This document shows, one piece after another, positions 56,142 to 64,000 of a stretch of DNA of 64,000 bases. The DNA comes from JAPPHA01 sp965242975. GTDB lineage: Bacteria > Pseudomonadota > Alphaproteobacteria > Rhodobacterales > Rhodobacteraceae. The notes below the pieces were generated by a model. It had not been told where the DNA came from, searched no databases, and saw nothing but the letters and a program-made list of their open reading frames with translations. The first letter of the stretch is position 1. Every line of letters begins with the position of its first letter. The DNA lies in assembly GCA_965242975.1 (NCBI GenBank), contig CBDETS010000007.1, forward strand, positions 5,890,001-5,954,000, in the 5' to 3' direction. The position numbers were made by a program, and so were the translations under genes.

Positions 56142-57876
56142 TTGATGCCCGATCGCGTTTTGAAGTCGTGGCAAGGACGATTGGGCTGATGACGCCACGG
56201 CATTTCGCATTGACGCACGCCGGCTTACCGCTTGCCATCGCACGTCGGAGCGCCGGTGCAAGTTCTGACCGTGACGTCACGAGTTCTCCGTGCCCCCCGA
56301 GTCCCTCGATCATGGAATGAAACGGAATGTCGCGAAAGTCCGTTGCAAAGTGCCGCCCGCTGGCGAACAGCCTTTCCTGTTGTTGGGAAATACAGTCGAG
56401 GCCGCCGTTGTTGTCGATCACGACGGTTATCGGCAGTTTCTCCTGGAAGGCGACTTCGATGGACAGCCCTCCCGAAAGAAACGCGCCGTCGCCGCTGATC
56501 AGGACGACGTTTTTCTCCGGGTGACATCGTTTGGCGGCCAACGCGAGCGGAACCCCGACTCCAAGCAGGCTGAAACTGCCCGGGTGGAGGATTCCTCCCG
56601 GTTTCTTGCCGAGCCAATCCGAGATGTTGACGGCGATTTCCGACCAGAAATGCGTATTCCCGCCATCGAAGACCAGCCAGTCTCCATCGCTCATTTCAGC
56701 CTGCACATCGAGCGAGAGCTGCAACGGATGCATGAGCGCGCTCTCTGCCGAATCGCCCGCCGCTTCGGACGCAAGTTCGGCGAGGTGCCCGTCGACCCAT
56801 CGACGCCGCAACTCGCGGTTCTTGTTGAACCATTCCTGCCACTTTGTCGTCCCGGCGGTTTCGAATCGAGAAATCAGCGCGTCGAAAAACGCGCCAGGGT
56901 GGGAAAGTAACAGTTCGTCCGCCGCCCTGTTGTATTCGAGTTCTTCATTGCTGCCGCTGACGCAAATCAGCTGTGTCGTGTACGGGAAGAAGGGTGGATT
57001 CCCGAACTGCATCTGATTGTCCAACCGCCCACCAACGAGAATGGCGACATCGGACGACTGGAGGGCGGACTTCGCCGGCGGATACTGGTGGATATCGGCA
57101 AGGCCCATGTGGGCCGCACAACCGGATGAAAGGAGTTTCTGATGGTAGGGTACGTTGAAAATCGGTACATGCAGGCGGTCTCCTGCGGCCCTGAGGCGGT
57201 CTTCGCTTTCTGACCACCAGATCCCGTGGCCGGCAATGAGAACCGGACGGGTCGCCCGGCCGATGATGTCAAGGATACGGGCGAGGCATCGAGGTTCAGG
57301 CCATGCCCGTGGCGGCGGACGGTGCGACCTTTGGAACGGTCGTTCGCCGGTGCCCGCATTGAAGTCGAATCGGGAAAACATGATGTCGACCGGTATGCTC
57401 AGATGGACGGGCCCCGGATAGCCGCTTTGGGCCAGATTCCATGCACGGTCGACGAATTCGGGGATCCGGTAGCCATCCGTGACCCCGAAGGAGCCTTTTG
57501 TCAGCGGTTCCGCCATCGCGACATCGTCGATCTCCTTGAATCCTCCGGCACCCTGGCGCTTGAGGGTCGAGGATCCGGTGATGAAAATCACCGGGGACCG
57601 TTCTCCCCACGCTTCCATCATTGCCGGAACGGCGTTGGCAAATCCTTCGGGGCCAACCAGGCAAACCGTCGGCTTGCGTGTTATTCTCGTGAGTGCATCG
57701 GCAAGATGGCCGGCAATCTGTTCGTGGGGGCAGTTTACGACCGGGATCTGGCACGTCATGAATCCCTCGAGCGCGGGATTGCAAAATCCACCGGACAGAG
57801 TGAAAACCTGGTCCACTCCCTTGTCCTTGAGTGCCTGCGCGAGGAACTCTCCGCCCCGTGCTCGAACTACATCCAT
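56134..57876 (-). CDS. Thiamine diphosphate-dependent enzyme, acetolactate synthase-like
   Basis: 580 residues in the three-domain pyruvate oxidase/acetolactate synthase layout. The N-terminal domain has VFTLSGGFCNPALEGF and the cofactor-activating Glu in NCPHEQIAGHLADA. The C-terminal ThDP motif is SGDGAFLSGGLSIEVAF...VIDNNGG. No FAD-specific features stand out. The reaction is a carboligation or decarboxylation of a 2-oxo acid, substrate unknown. It is first in the leftward cluster and its stop is overlapped by the transthyretin-like gene. Confidence 0.9.
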   Translation of the reverse strand: MDVVRARGGEFLAQALKDKGVDQVFTLSGGFCNPALEGFMTCQIPVVNCPHEQIAGHLADALTRITRKPTVCLVGPEGFANAVPAMMEAWGERSPVIFITGSSTLKRQGAGGFKEIDDVAMAEPLTKGSFGVTDGYRIPEFVDRAWNLAQSGYPGPVHLSIPVDIMFSRFDFNAGTGERPFQRSHRPPPRAWPEPRCLARILDIIGRATRPVLIAGHGIWWSESEDRLRAAGDRLHVPIFNVPYHQKLLSSGCAAHMGLADIHQYPPAKSALQSSDVAILVGGRLDNQMQFGNPPFFPYTTQLICVSGSNEELEYNRAADELLLSHPGAFFDALISRFETAGTTKWQEWFNKNRELRRRWVDGHLAELASEAAGDSAESALMHPLQLSLDVQAEMSDGDWLVFDGGNTHFWSEIAVNISDWLGKKPGGILHPGSFSLLGVGVPLALAAKRCHPEKNVVLISGDGAFLSGGLSIEVAFQEKLPITVVIDNNGGLDCISQQQERLFASGRHFATDFRDIPFHSMIEGLGGHGELVTSRSELAPALRRAMASGKPACVNAKCRGVISPIVLATTSKRDRASIE

Positions 57877-58187
57877 GAAGTGTCCCTGCCTTGCGTCGGA
57901 ATCCGCTGCTTAATTTCAGATGCGGGCCTGTACGACCGCGATGAGATTGCTGATCGACCGTCGCCGGAATCCGGTGCCGCGTCAAGGTCCCGGATACCGT
58001 GTCGCGCAGACGAATGTCTTCGCCCATTCACCCGATTCGGGCCTCGGCGGGAACCGCGCATCGCCATTTGGCTCGTCACCCGTACCTCTCGGGTCCGGTC
58101 GTCAACCCATCGCCGCGAGGCCCCCGCGTTACGGCCCTTCTGTTGATCCGGGTTGCAATGGATTCTGCGATGGACCGGAACACGTGG
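57877..58187. other. Promoter region of the ThDP cluster
   Basis: About 310 bases between the ThDP gene start and the end of the DUF4143 ATPase gene. No gene is supported. It should carry the promoter for the leftward four-gene cluster. Confidence 0.4.
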
Positions 58188-59489
58188 CTACTGGCGCGTA
58201 AGTCCAGATCCGATCACGTCGATCGGTGCCCAAAGCGAGCTGACAGGTAGAGCGAAGAGGTTCTCTCCGAAGTTCAGCTTGTGCTGCCCGAAGTACAGCA
58301 CGATCCCGCAGAACTTCCGTTTCTTCCCCGGACCTTCGGTTGAAAACCACATGTGGTTGCGGAAATCCTTCCCCGAAACCGAGCTCGATGCCTTGACTTC
58401 AAATCCAACGGTTTTGTCCGGGCTATCCGCCAATATGTCGATTTCCCGACCGTCCGCATTGCGCCAGTGGTAAAGACGGAATTCCTGTTCCTGAATGGGT
58501 TGAACCCGCATCAGTTCACCCAGGACGAAGCTCTCCAGCAGTCCGCCGAGTGCCGTCGCGTTTGGTTGACCGGCAATGAACGACCGATCATTCAAGTATC
58601 TCACGGCGCAGGCCATTCCCATGTCGACGAAATGGTACTTCGCATTCTTGATCTCACGCCGGCTCTCGCCCGACGTCCATGATCCAAGCCGGATGACCAG
58701 GGAGAGCCGTGCCAGGATGTCCAGGTACGTATCGAGTGTCGCCCGATTCACTCCAACAAATTCGGAAAGCTTCGAGACGTTGACTTCCGTACCCGTCCGC
58801 GCCGCCATCTGTTCAATCAGCCTGCGCAGGCTGTCCGTTTTCCGGATCCTGAGGATCTCGGCAACATCCCGGTCGACCACTGAGTCGACGTAGTCGCGAT
58901 ACAGTCTTTGTCTTGGTCTGGTTGGGAGCGTGCGGGGCTCTGGAAATCCTCCTTCGAGAAGTAACTCGATGTAATCTCTACGGTCGGGTACTTCCGACAT
59001 TCGAATCTGGTCAAGCGAGGGACATTCCTGCGCTGCCCAATCCAGCAGGACATTTGCGGTGACTTCCCTTGTCTCCGAAACGGTCATGGGCCAAAGCCTC
59101 AGAGTTCTCATTCGCCCGGGAAGCGAATCCGCGACCGCCGTTGTTGCGAAAAGATCTGACGAGCCGGTCAGCAGGAACTGTCCCTTACGCGTGTCCCTGT
59201 CGACGAGTACCTTGATCGCAAGTGCCAGTTCCCCGGACCTTTGCGCCTCGTCGATGATCAGTGGTTCGTCGCCAGCGGTCCTTTTCAAACTTTCCAGTTG
59301 TCCCGCGGGGTCTCTCCTGATTGCGTCCAGTACGCCGTCGTCGTCGAGTGTGATGTACGCACCTGTTGCGAGCAGGTCCCGCACGAGCGTCGTCTTGCCA
59401 ACCTGTCTCGGCCCGGTCAGGTTTACGATTCGTGACGTGGCAAGAGCTTCTTTCAACTCTGAGACCAGGTGTCGAGGGAATGTGTGCAT
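58188..59489 (-). CDS. AAA ATPase with DUF4143 nuclease-like C-terminus
   Basis: 433 residues. Walker A is TGPRQVGKTTLV, Walker B/acidic block is EPLIIDEAQRSG, and LLTGSSDL (sensor 1) follows. The DUF4143 half contains HFVDMGMACAVRYL, ALGGLLESFVLGELMR and YHWRNADGREIDILADS, with a restriction-endonuclease-like E..D.E.K pattern ending at FEVKASSS. The family is widespread and of unknown function, often mobile. It appears intact and is preceded by direct repeats. Confidence 0.9.
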   Translation of the reverse strand: MHTFPRHLVSELKEALATSRIVNLTGPRQVGKTTLVRDLLATGAYITLDDDGVLDAIRRDPAGQLESLKRTAGDEPLIIDEAQRSGELALAIKVLVDRDTRKGQFLLTGSSDLFATTAVADSLPGRMRTLRLWPMTVSETREVTANVLLDWAAQECPSLDQIRMSEVPDRRDYIELLLEGGFPEPRTLPTRPRQRLYRDYVDSVVDRDVAEILRIRKTDSLRRLIEQMAARTGTEVNVSKLSEFVGVNRATLDTYLDILARLSLVIRLGSWTSGESRREIKNAKYHFVDMGMACAVRYLNDRSFIAGQPNATALGGLLESFVLGELMRVQPIQEQEFRLYHWRNADGREIDILADSPDKTVGFEVKASSSVSGKDFRNHMWFSTEGPGKKRKFCGIVLYFGQHKLNFGENLFALPVSSLWAPIDVIGSGLTRQ

Positions 59490-59523
59490 TTGTGCGATCC
59501 TGACCTTCGGTATTTCGATATAA

Positions 59524-59691
59524 TGCTGAATAGATCACCCACCATTTGCTAAATAGAAATACCACCATTTGCTGATTGGGTCCACGAAGAACCGCCTTCG
59601 AATTGCTTGCCGCCTGTTGATGAAGTGTTCCCCCTGCCAGTCCCGGGTTTTCACCAAATGCCGAATAAATCATCCACCATTTGCTGATTGG
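59524..59691. repeat. Imperfect direct repeats ahead of the DUF4143 ATPase gene
   Basis: A motif of about 33 bases occurs at 59524-59557 and 59659-59691, and a shorter third copy at 59561-59579. The core is CCACCATTTGCTGATTGG (CCACCATTTGCTAAATAG in the first), preceded in the two long copies by TGCYGAATARATCAYCC-type sequence. The repeats lie 35-200 bases 5' of the ATPase start. They may be an operator or a recombination site. Apart from them 59490-59876 holds no gene. Confidence 0.7.
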
Positions 59692-59876
59692 AATCTCCGT
59701 TGCGTGCTGGCCGGACATTCGGAACCCGCCTGGCACCGTGATTCGGCACACATCGCGCAACCATTTCACTGGTCCCGACGCCGACGCTTGACGTGCCGGA
59801 CGGCCAGACGATCGGTGTGCAGCCCGGTCGGGTCAACATCGTATGCAGCCCCGGCCGCCACAACGCCTGAAGCCGG

Positions 59877-60998
59877 CTAACCGGTGGGGCGGGCGGCCGG
59901 TGTCCACAAACTCTGCTCGACGTGCGCAACGACATCCAAGTCGATGCCGGAAATCCTCGTGACACCGACCTGGGCCATGGTCAGGCTGACCTCTTCAGAG
60001 AGAATGCGAATGATCGTCTTCAATCCTGACTCTCCATCCGCACCGAGAGCATAGAGAAAAGGACGGCCAAGAAACACGAAGTCGGCCCCGAGCGCATACG
60101 CCTTGACGATGTCTTCACCGCTGCGCACCCCGCTGTCGAACAAAAGCGGATGGTCTGGCCCGACCGCTGCCCTGATACGTGGAAGCGCACTGATGGACGA
60201 TGGAGCGCTGTCGAGTTGGCGCCCTCCGTGATTCGAGACGTAAATTCCGTCCGCTCCGGCCTCCTTGATCCGCGCCGCGTCTTCGCTGTCAATCACTCCC
60301 TTGACGACAAGATTTCCGGGCCATTCCTTCCTCAATCGATCAAGGAATTCCCAGTCGGCGCCGGAACGGTTTACGCCTCTGACGAAGCGGCTGCCGACTT
60401 CGGCATGTCGGTTGTTGGCTGGCGAGGGCACGCCGGCCGCGAGCGTTGCGATCGACCATCGCGGGTGCGTGGCGAAGTCGAGAAACTGGCGGACCCCGAT
60501 CCGGAACGGTACGGTGAATCCGTGCCTGATTTCGCGAATTCTCCGGGAAAGCTGAGGAGCGTCGACCGTCAGCAACAGGGTTTCGTACCCTGCATCGCGC
60601 GCGCGCGCGACGATCGTGAACGAAGCATCCCGCGACTCTCCGACATAGAGCTGGAACCATGCCCGCTTCCCCGCAATTCCGAATGTGGTCTCGAGTGCCA
60701 TGGACGCGGCCGTCGACGTACAGAGCGGAAATCCGAATTCGACCGCCGCGTTCGCGAGCGCAGCATCGGTTCCCGGCCAGGCCAATCCGGCCATGCCCAT
60801 CGGAGCAACGCCGAAGGGCAATGAGAACTCCTGTCCAAGAACTGCAACGCCCAGGTCGCGCTGGCTGACATCACGTAACACCCGAGGTCGCAGGCGGACA
60901 GACGCGAGTGACGAGCGGTTGAGAGCCATCGCCCGTTCGTCAAGCGCTGCGCCATCAATGAAGTCGAAGACACTGCGTGGCTGCCGGCGTCTCGCCAA
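59877..60998 (-). CDS. FMN-dependent 2-hydroxy acid dehydrogenase (lactate dehydrogenase/glycolate oxidase family)
   Basis: At least 373 residues. SVFDFIDGAALDE, GVAPMGMAGLAWPGTDAALA, WFQLYVGE and LLLTVDAP bind FMN. VVKGVIDSEDAARIKEAGAD, the catalytic YVSNHGGRQLD (His and Arg) and FDSGVRSGEDIVKAYALGAD complete the barrel. The TTG at 60998 is the latest start, but similarity to the family (LNRNLRILTVDDARRLARRR) extends to about 61040 in frame with only non-ATG codons, so a CTG start further upstream is possible. The substrate could be lactate, glycolate, mandelate or similar. Confidence 0.88.
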   Translation of the reverse strand: MARRRQPRSVFDFIDGAALDERAMALNRSSLASVRLRPRVLRDVSQRDLGVAVLGQEFSLPFGVAPMGMAGLAWPGTDAALANAAVEFGFPLCTSTAASMALETTFGIAGKRAWFQLYVGESRDASFTIVARARDAGYETLLLTVDAPQLSRRIREIRHGFTVPFRIGVRQFLDFATHPRWSIATLAAGVPSPANNRHAEVGSRFVRGVNRSGADWEFLDRLRKEWPGNLVVKGVIDSEDAARIKEAGADGIYVSNHGGRQLDSAPSSISALPRIRAAVGPDHPLLFDSGVRSGEDIVKAYALGADFVFLGRPFLYALGADGESGLKTIIRILSEEVSLTMAQVGVTRISGIDLDVVAHVEQSLWTPAARPTG

Positions 60999-61314
60999 CC
61001 GCCGGGCGTCGTCAACGGTCAGGATCCGAAGGTTTCGGTTCAGTCCAAGTTGGTCGGGCTTTAGGATGGTGACCTCGCTGAAACGGCAACGGAACGCCGG
61101 AACGGGCCGACAATACCTGCATCGAGGAGATCCGCCAGCCCATTAACACGGTCGGCCGGAAAAGAACTGGCGGCGAAATTCCTGGAAGGAGGCAGTTGGG
61201 CCGTGCCGTCGGCGATCCCCGGCCCTTGACCAGGATTTCGTCCCGGGCATGGTTGCGTGCACACCTGGCAGGCATTAACAGTTCGAGCCCTGTCGTCACG
61301 ATGGGTTGATCCTC
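60999..61314. other. Divergent region between the hydroxy acid dehydrogenase and potA
   Basis: About 315 bases. The first 40 probably still encode the N-terminus of the dehydrogenase. The rest should contain promoters for both directions. No other gene is supported. Confidence 0.4.
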
Positions 61315-62397
61315 ATGGAAAGCGTCGCAGCTGTCGAAATCAGGCATGTCGAAAAACGGTTCGGCGATGTCGTGGCTCTGCGGGACGCGTCACTTGTCAT
61401 CAATGACAACGAGTTCTTCACGTTGCTGGGGCCCTCGGGGTGCGGCAAGACGACACTGCTCCGATTGATCGCCGGATTCGAAGAGGTCACGAGAGGCGAG
61501 ATCTTCCTGTACGGGGAAGAAATCGAAAAGCTCCCCCCGCACCAGCGCCCGGTCAACACGGTCTTTCAACACTATGCGCTGTTTCCGCACATGACGGTTG
61601 CGGAAAACGTCGCATTCGGCCTGACCATGAAGGGGACCGGATCGGCAGAAACCGGCAAGCGTGTTCGGAACATGCTGGAGCTCGTCAAGCTCGACGCGCT
61701 TGCGGACCGCCGACCCGCACAGCTTTCGGGTGGTCAGCAGCAACGCGCCGCTCTCGCGCGCGCGATAGCTCCGCGGCCCAAGGTCCTGCTTCTCGACGAA
61801 CCGCTCTCGGCCCTGGATCTGAAGTTGCGGCAGGAGATGCGTAGCGAATTGAAGCAGTTGCAAAAGGAGACAGGGATTACCTTTGTCTTCGTGACCCACG
61901 ACCAGGAAGAGGCGCTGGCGATGTCGGATCGGATTGCGGTCATGTCCGACGGCGTCATCCAGCAGATTGGTCGAGCCCGCGAGATCTATGACCACCCCGT
62001 CAACCGGTTCGTCGCAAATTTTATCGGGGAAACAAACCTGATCGACGTCACGATTGACGGGGTTGAGGACGGGAAGTGCCTGTGCAGGTTCGAAAACGGA
62101 GTCGTGGTCAGATGCCCCGCCGTGCGCGTCGCTGCTCGTGGGCAGACCGGCCACGTGCTGATCAGGCCCGAACGGATCGGAATTGTTCCGACCGACGAAC
62201 CGGACGGCGGCATCGCCGGAGTCATCGTGCAGGCCGTGTACCTGGGCACGGACACCCAGTACGGCGTCGACCTCGAAAATGGTCCGACGCTGCAGGTGAG
62301 ACATCAGAATTCCCGGGACCGCGGCCGGGATTACGAAGTTGGCCAGAAGGTTTCCATCGTTCTGGAAGACGACGCGGCGCGGCTGTTGGACGACTGA
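61315..62397 (+). CDS. potA: Spermidine/putrescine-type ABC importer ATPase
   Basis: 360 residues. Walker A is LLGPSGCGKTTLLRLIAGFE, the Q loop is NTVFQHYALFPHMTV, the signature is LSGGQQQRAALARA, Walker B is LLLDEPLSALD and the switch is VTHDQEEALAMSDR. The C-terminal TOBE domain (HVLIRPERIGIV, VYLGTDTQYGV) is typical of PotA. ATG at 61315 is preferred to a TTG three codons earlier. The stop overlaps the permease start (TGATG). Confidence 0.93.
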   Translation: MESVAAVEIRHVEKRFGDVVALRDASLVINDNEFFTLLGPSGCGKTTLLRLIAGFEEVTRGEIFLYGEEIEKLPPHQRPVNTVFQHYALFPHMTVAENVAFGLTMKGTGSAETGKRVRNMLELVKLDALADRRPAQLSGGQQQRAALARAIAPRPKVLLLDEPLSALDLKLRQEMRSELKQLQKETGITFVFVTHDQEEALAMSDRIAVMSDGVIQQIGRAREIYDHPVNRFVANFIGETNLIDVTIDGVEDGKCLCRFENGVVVRCPAVRVAARGQTGHVLIRPERIGIVPTDEPDGGIAGVIVQAVYLGTDTQYGVDLENGPTLQVRHQNSRDRGRDYEVGQKVSIVLEDDAARLLDD

Positions 62398-63314
62398 TGG
62401 CGGGAATGGCCTCAGGAAAGACGGTTTCAGGGACCTTCGGTCCGCTCCGGTTCTGGCTGTTGACGCCGTCCTGGCTGATCATCGGATTTTTCCTCCTGGC
62501 CCCCGTGTTGCTCATGCTGGTCTACTCCTTCCTGACCAAGGAATTCCGGGGTGGCGTGATCTGGGAATTCACGTTTGCCGCCTATGACCAGTTCATATTC
62601 GACCGTGGCCTGTTCGGCGATGAGCAGCCGCAGATCGAGTGGACCTACATCACGATTTTCGCGAGATCGATTATCCAGGCCACGCTGGCGACACTGTTCT
62701 GCCTGGTCATCGGATTCCCGACGGCATTTTTCATCGCCACGAGGGACGTGCGGACACGTTCGATCTGGCTGTTCCTGGTGACGGTACCATACTGGGTCAA
62801 TCTCCTGATCAGGACGGTCTCGATGAAGTTCCTGATCCGGGATAACGGACCGTTGAACGAATTCCTGCTGGCACTCGGCGTCATCTCCGAGCCGATTCCG
62901 ATGATCAACACCGACTTCGCCGTCCAGCTCGGGCTGTTTTATTCCTATCTGCCGTTCATGGTCCTGCCGGTCTACGCCGCGGTCGAACGATACGATTTCT
63001 CACTGTCCGAAGCCGCTGCCGACCTGTACGCTGGCCGCTGGACGATCCTGCGGCGCGTGCTGCTGCCCGTCGTTCGCCCCGGAATCGTCGCAGGGTGCAT
63101 CCTGGTCTTTGTCCCGAGTCTGGGTGCGTTCCTGGCGCCGGACCTGCTCGGGGGCGCCAAGAACTTCATGATCGGATCGTTGATCGAGGAACAGTTCAAG
63201 GGCAATGCCGGAAACTGGCCATTCGGTGCGGCCGCGTCGATGATTCTCCTTTCGCTGGTTCTGGTCGCGTTGCTCTTTCACGCGCGGCAACGAACGGGCG
63301 CGGACGGAGCCTGA
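62397..63314 (+). CDS. potB: Polyamine-type ABC importer permease
   Basis: 305 residues with six predicted helices, starting with WLIIGFFLLAPVLLMLVYSFL. The EAA loop that contacts the ATPase reads EAAADLYAGRWTILRRVLLP. ATG at 62397 overlaps the potA stop by one base. It pairs with the next gene to form the channel. Confidence 0.92.
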   Translation: MAGMASGKTVSGTFGPLRFWLLTPSWLIIGFFLLAPVLLMLVYSFLTKEFRGGVIWEFTFAAYDQFIFDRGLFGDEQPQIEWTYITIFARSIIQATLATLFCLVIGFPTAFFIATRDVRTRSIWLFLVTVPYWVNLLIRTVSMKFLIRDNGPLNEFLLALGVISEPIPMINTDFAVQLGLFYSYLPFMVLPVYAAVERYDFSLSEAAADLYAGRWTILRRVLLPVVRPGIVAGCILVFVPSLGAFLAPDLLGGAKNFMIGSLIEEQFKGNAGNWPFGAAASMILLSLVLVALLFHARQRTGADGA

Positions 63315-63317
63315 GCC

Positions 63318-64000
63318 ATGGCCGACCGGAATCCGGTGAAACGGTATCCCGAGTTCATGTTCCTGGCCGTGGTCTGCCTGGTGGTGCTTTACGCGCCGCT
63401 ACTGGTTGTCATGGGATACAGTTTCAATGCGTCGCAATCGATCACGGTCTGGGGCGGGTTCAGCTGGCGTTGGTACGAGGACGTGTTCTTTGGCCTGGAA
63501 GCGTCCAAGTTCAGAACCGCGGCCTGGAACTCGGTAACGATCGCGACCATGGCGGCGACGGCTTCGACGGTCGTGGCCACGGCCGCCGCGATCGGAATGG
63601 TCCGGGGCGGTGCGTTCCGGGGCAAGGCGTTCAGTTTCGGAATGCTGAGCATGCCGATCATCGTCCCGGAAATTGTGACCGCCGTTGCGACGCTGATCTT
63701 TTTCAGCGCAATCGGGTTCACGCTTGGCTACAGTTCGATTCTGGTGGCCCACATCGTGTTCTGCATTCCATTCGCATACCTCCCGATCGCCGCCCGCCTC
63801 GAAGGAATCGAAGGCTTTTACGAAGAGGCTGCCCAGGATCTCTATGCCGGTCGGTGGCAGGTGTTCCGCTACGTCCTTTTTCCGCTGATGGCGCCAGGAA
63901 TTCTCGCCGGGTTTCTTCTGGCCTTTATCATTTCCCTGGACGATTTCATCATCACGAATTTCATCAAGGGCGCGGGAGTCGAGACGTTGCCGACGGCGAT
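63318..64000 (+). CDS. potC: Polyamine-type ABC importer permease, second subunit (partial)
   Basis: The first 227 residues of the second permease, cut by the window end. FLAVVCLVVLYAPLLVVMGY is the first helix, and EEAAQDLYAGRWQVFRYVLFP is the EAA loop. FLLAFIISLDDFIITNFIKG is typical of PotC. It starts 3 bases after the potB stop. The substrate-binding protein gene (potD) is expected just beyond the window. Confidence 0.92.
   Translation, partial: MADRNPVKRYPEFMFLAVVCLVVLYAPLLVVMGYSFNASQSITVWGGFSWRWYEDVFFGLEASKFRTAAWNSVTIATMAATASTVVATAAAIGMVRGGAFRGKAFSFGMLSMPIIVPEIVTAVATLIFFSAIGFTLGYSSILVAHIVFCIPFAYLPIAARLEGIEGFYEEAAQDLYAGRWQVFRYVLFPLMAPGILAGFLLAFIISLDDFIITNFIKGAGVETLPTA

Overview
The window reads as chromosome of a GC-rich alphaproteobacterium. 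The evidence is the kind of housekeeping genes present: class II DAHP synthase, the ornithine-lipid pair olsB/olsA, class II (B12-dependent) ribonucleotide reductase, FabI, a kdsD-kdsB-kdsA operon, and a Rhodobacter-type porin. A DmdA/GcvT-like gene next to an MttB-like gene would fit a marine or host-associated Rhodobacterales or Rhodospirillales relative. This placement is inferred from gene content only.

Layout. 1-1.2 kb holds a shattered ISAzo13-like transposase interrupted by an IS256-like fragment. 1.36-11.7 kb (-) is a single 3449-residue type I polyketide synthase with one complete reducing, C-methylating module, followed by a degenerate KS-AT pair with no ACP or thioesterase. 11.7-14.2 kb has no intact gene but carries the remains of a NYN/OST-HTH protein. 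14.2-43.6 kb is mostly dense housekeeping sequence: DAHP synthase; yicC-gmk-gamma carbonic anhydrase; a DUF3553 gene; olsB-olsA; fur-eno; mazG; fabI-gpt-PLP enzyme-P450; pdxH-DUF192; tRNA-Pro; a DUF4387 gene; a YbbA/YbbP-like ABC exporter back to back with a TesA-like esterase; an aquaporin; nrdJ; the Kdo operon; and a porin.

43.8-52.4 kb is an accessory region that ends at tRNA-Thr(CGT). It contains a head-to-tail array of an IS110-family element: two identical 1716-bp units between two internally deleted relics. It also has remnants of a HEPN-like and a DUF6615-like gene, a ParDE toxin-antitoxin pair, a further IS110 relic and an unidentified frame. The non-coding segment 5' of each transposase gene is the expected place for an IS110 bridge RNA, and the tandem arrangement creates right-end/left-end junctions of the kind normally formed only in the excised circle.

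52.9-57.9 kb (-) is a four-gene catabolic-looking cluster: a ThDP enzyme, a transthyretin-like protein without the usual hydroxyisourate hydrolase C-terminal signature, a DmdA/GcvT-like tetrahydrofolate methyltransferase, and an MttB-family methyltransferase. 58.2-61 kb holds a DUF4143 ATPase with direct repeats in front of it and an FMN-dependent 2-hydroxy acid dehydrogenase. The window ends inside a polyamine-type ABC importer (potA-potB-potC).

The strongest candidates for something not yet described are the tandem IS110 array, the polyketide synthase ending in a catalytically stripped KS-AT, the ThDP/transthyretin-like/DmdA-like/MttB-like cluster, and the repeats ahead of the DUF4143 ATPase. 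No similarity search, composition statistic or RNA folding program was run. Family names come from motifs read by eye.
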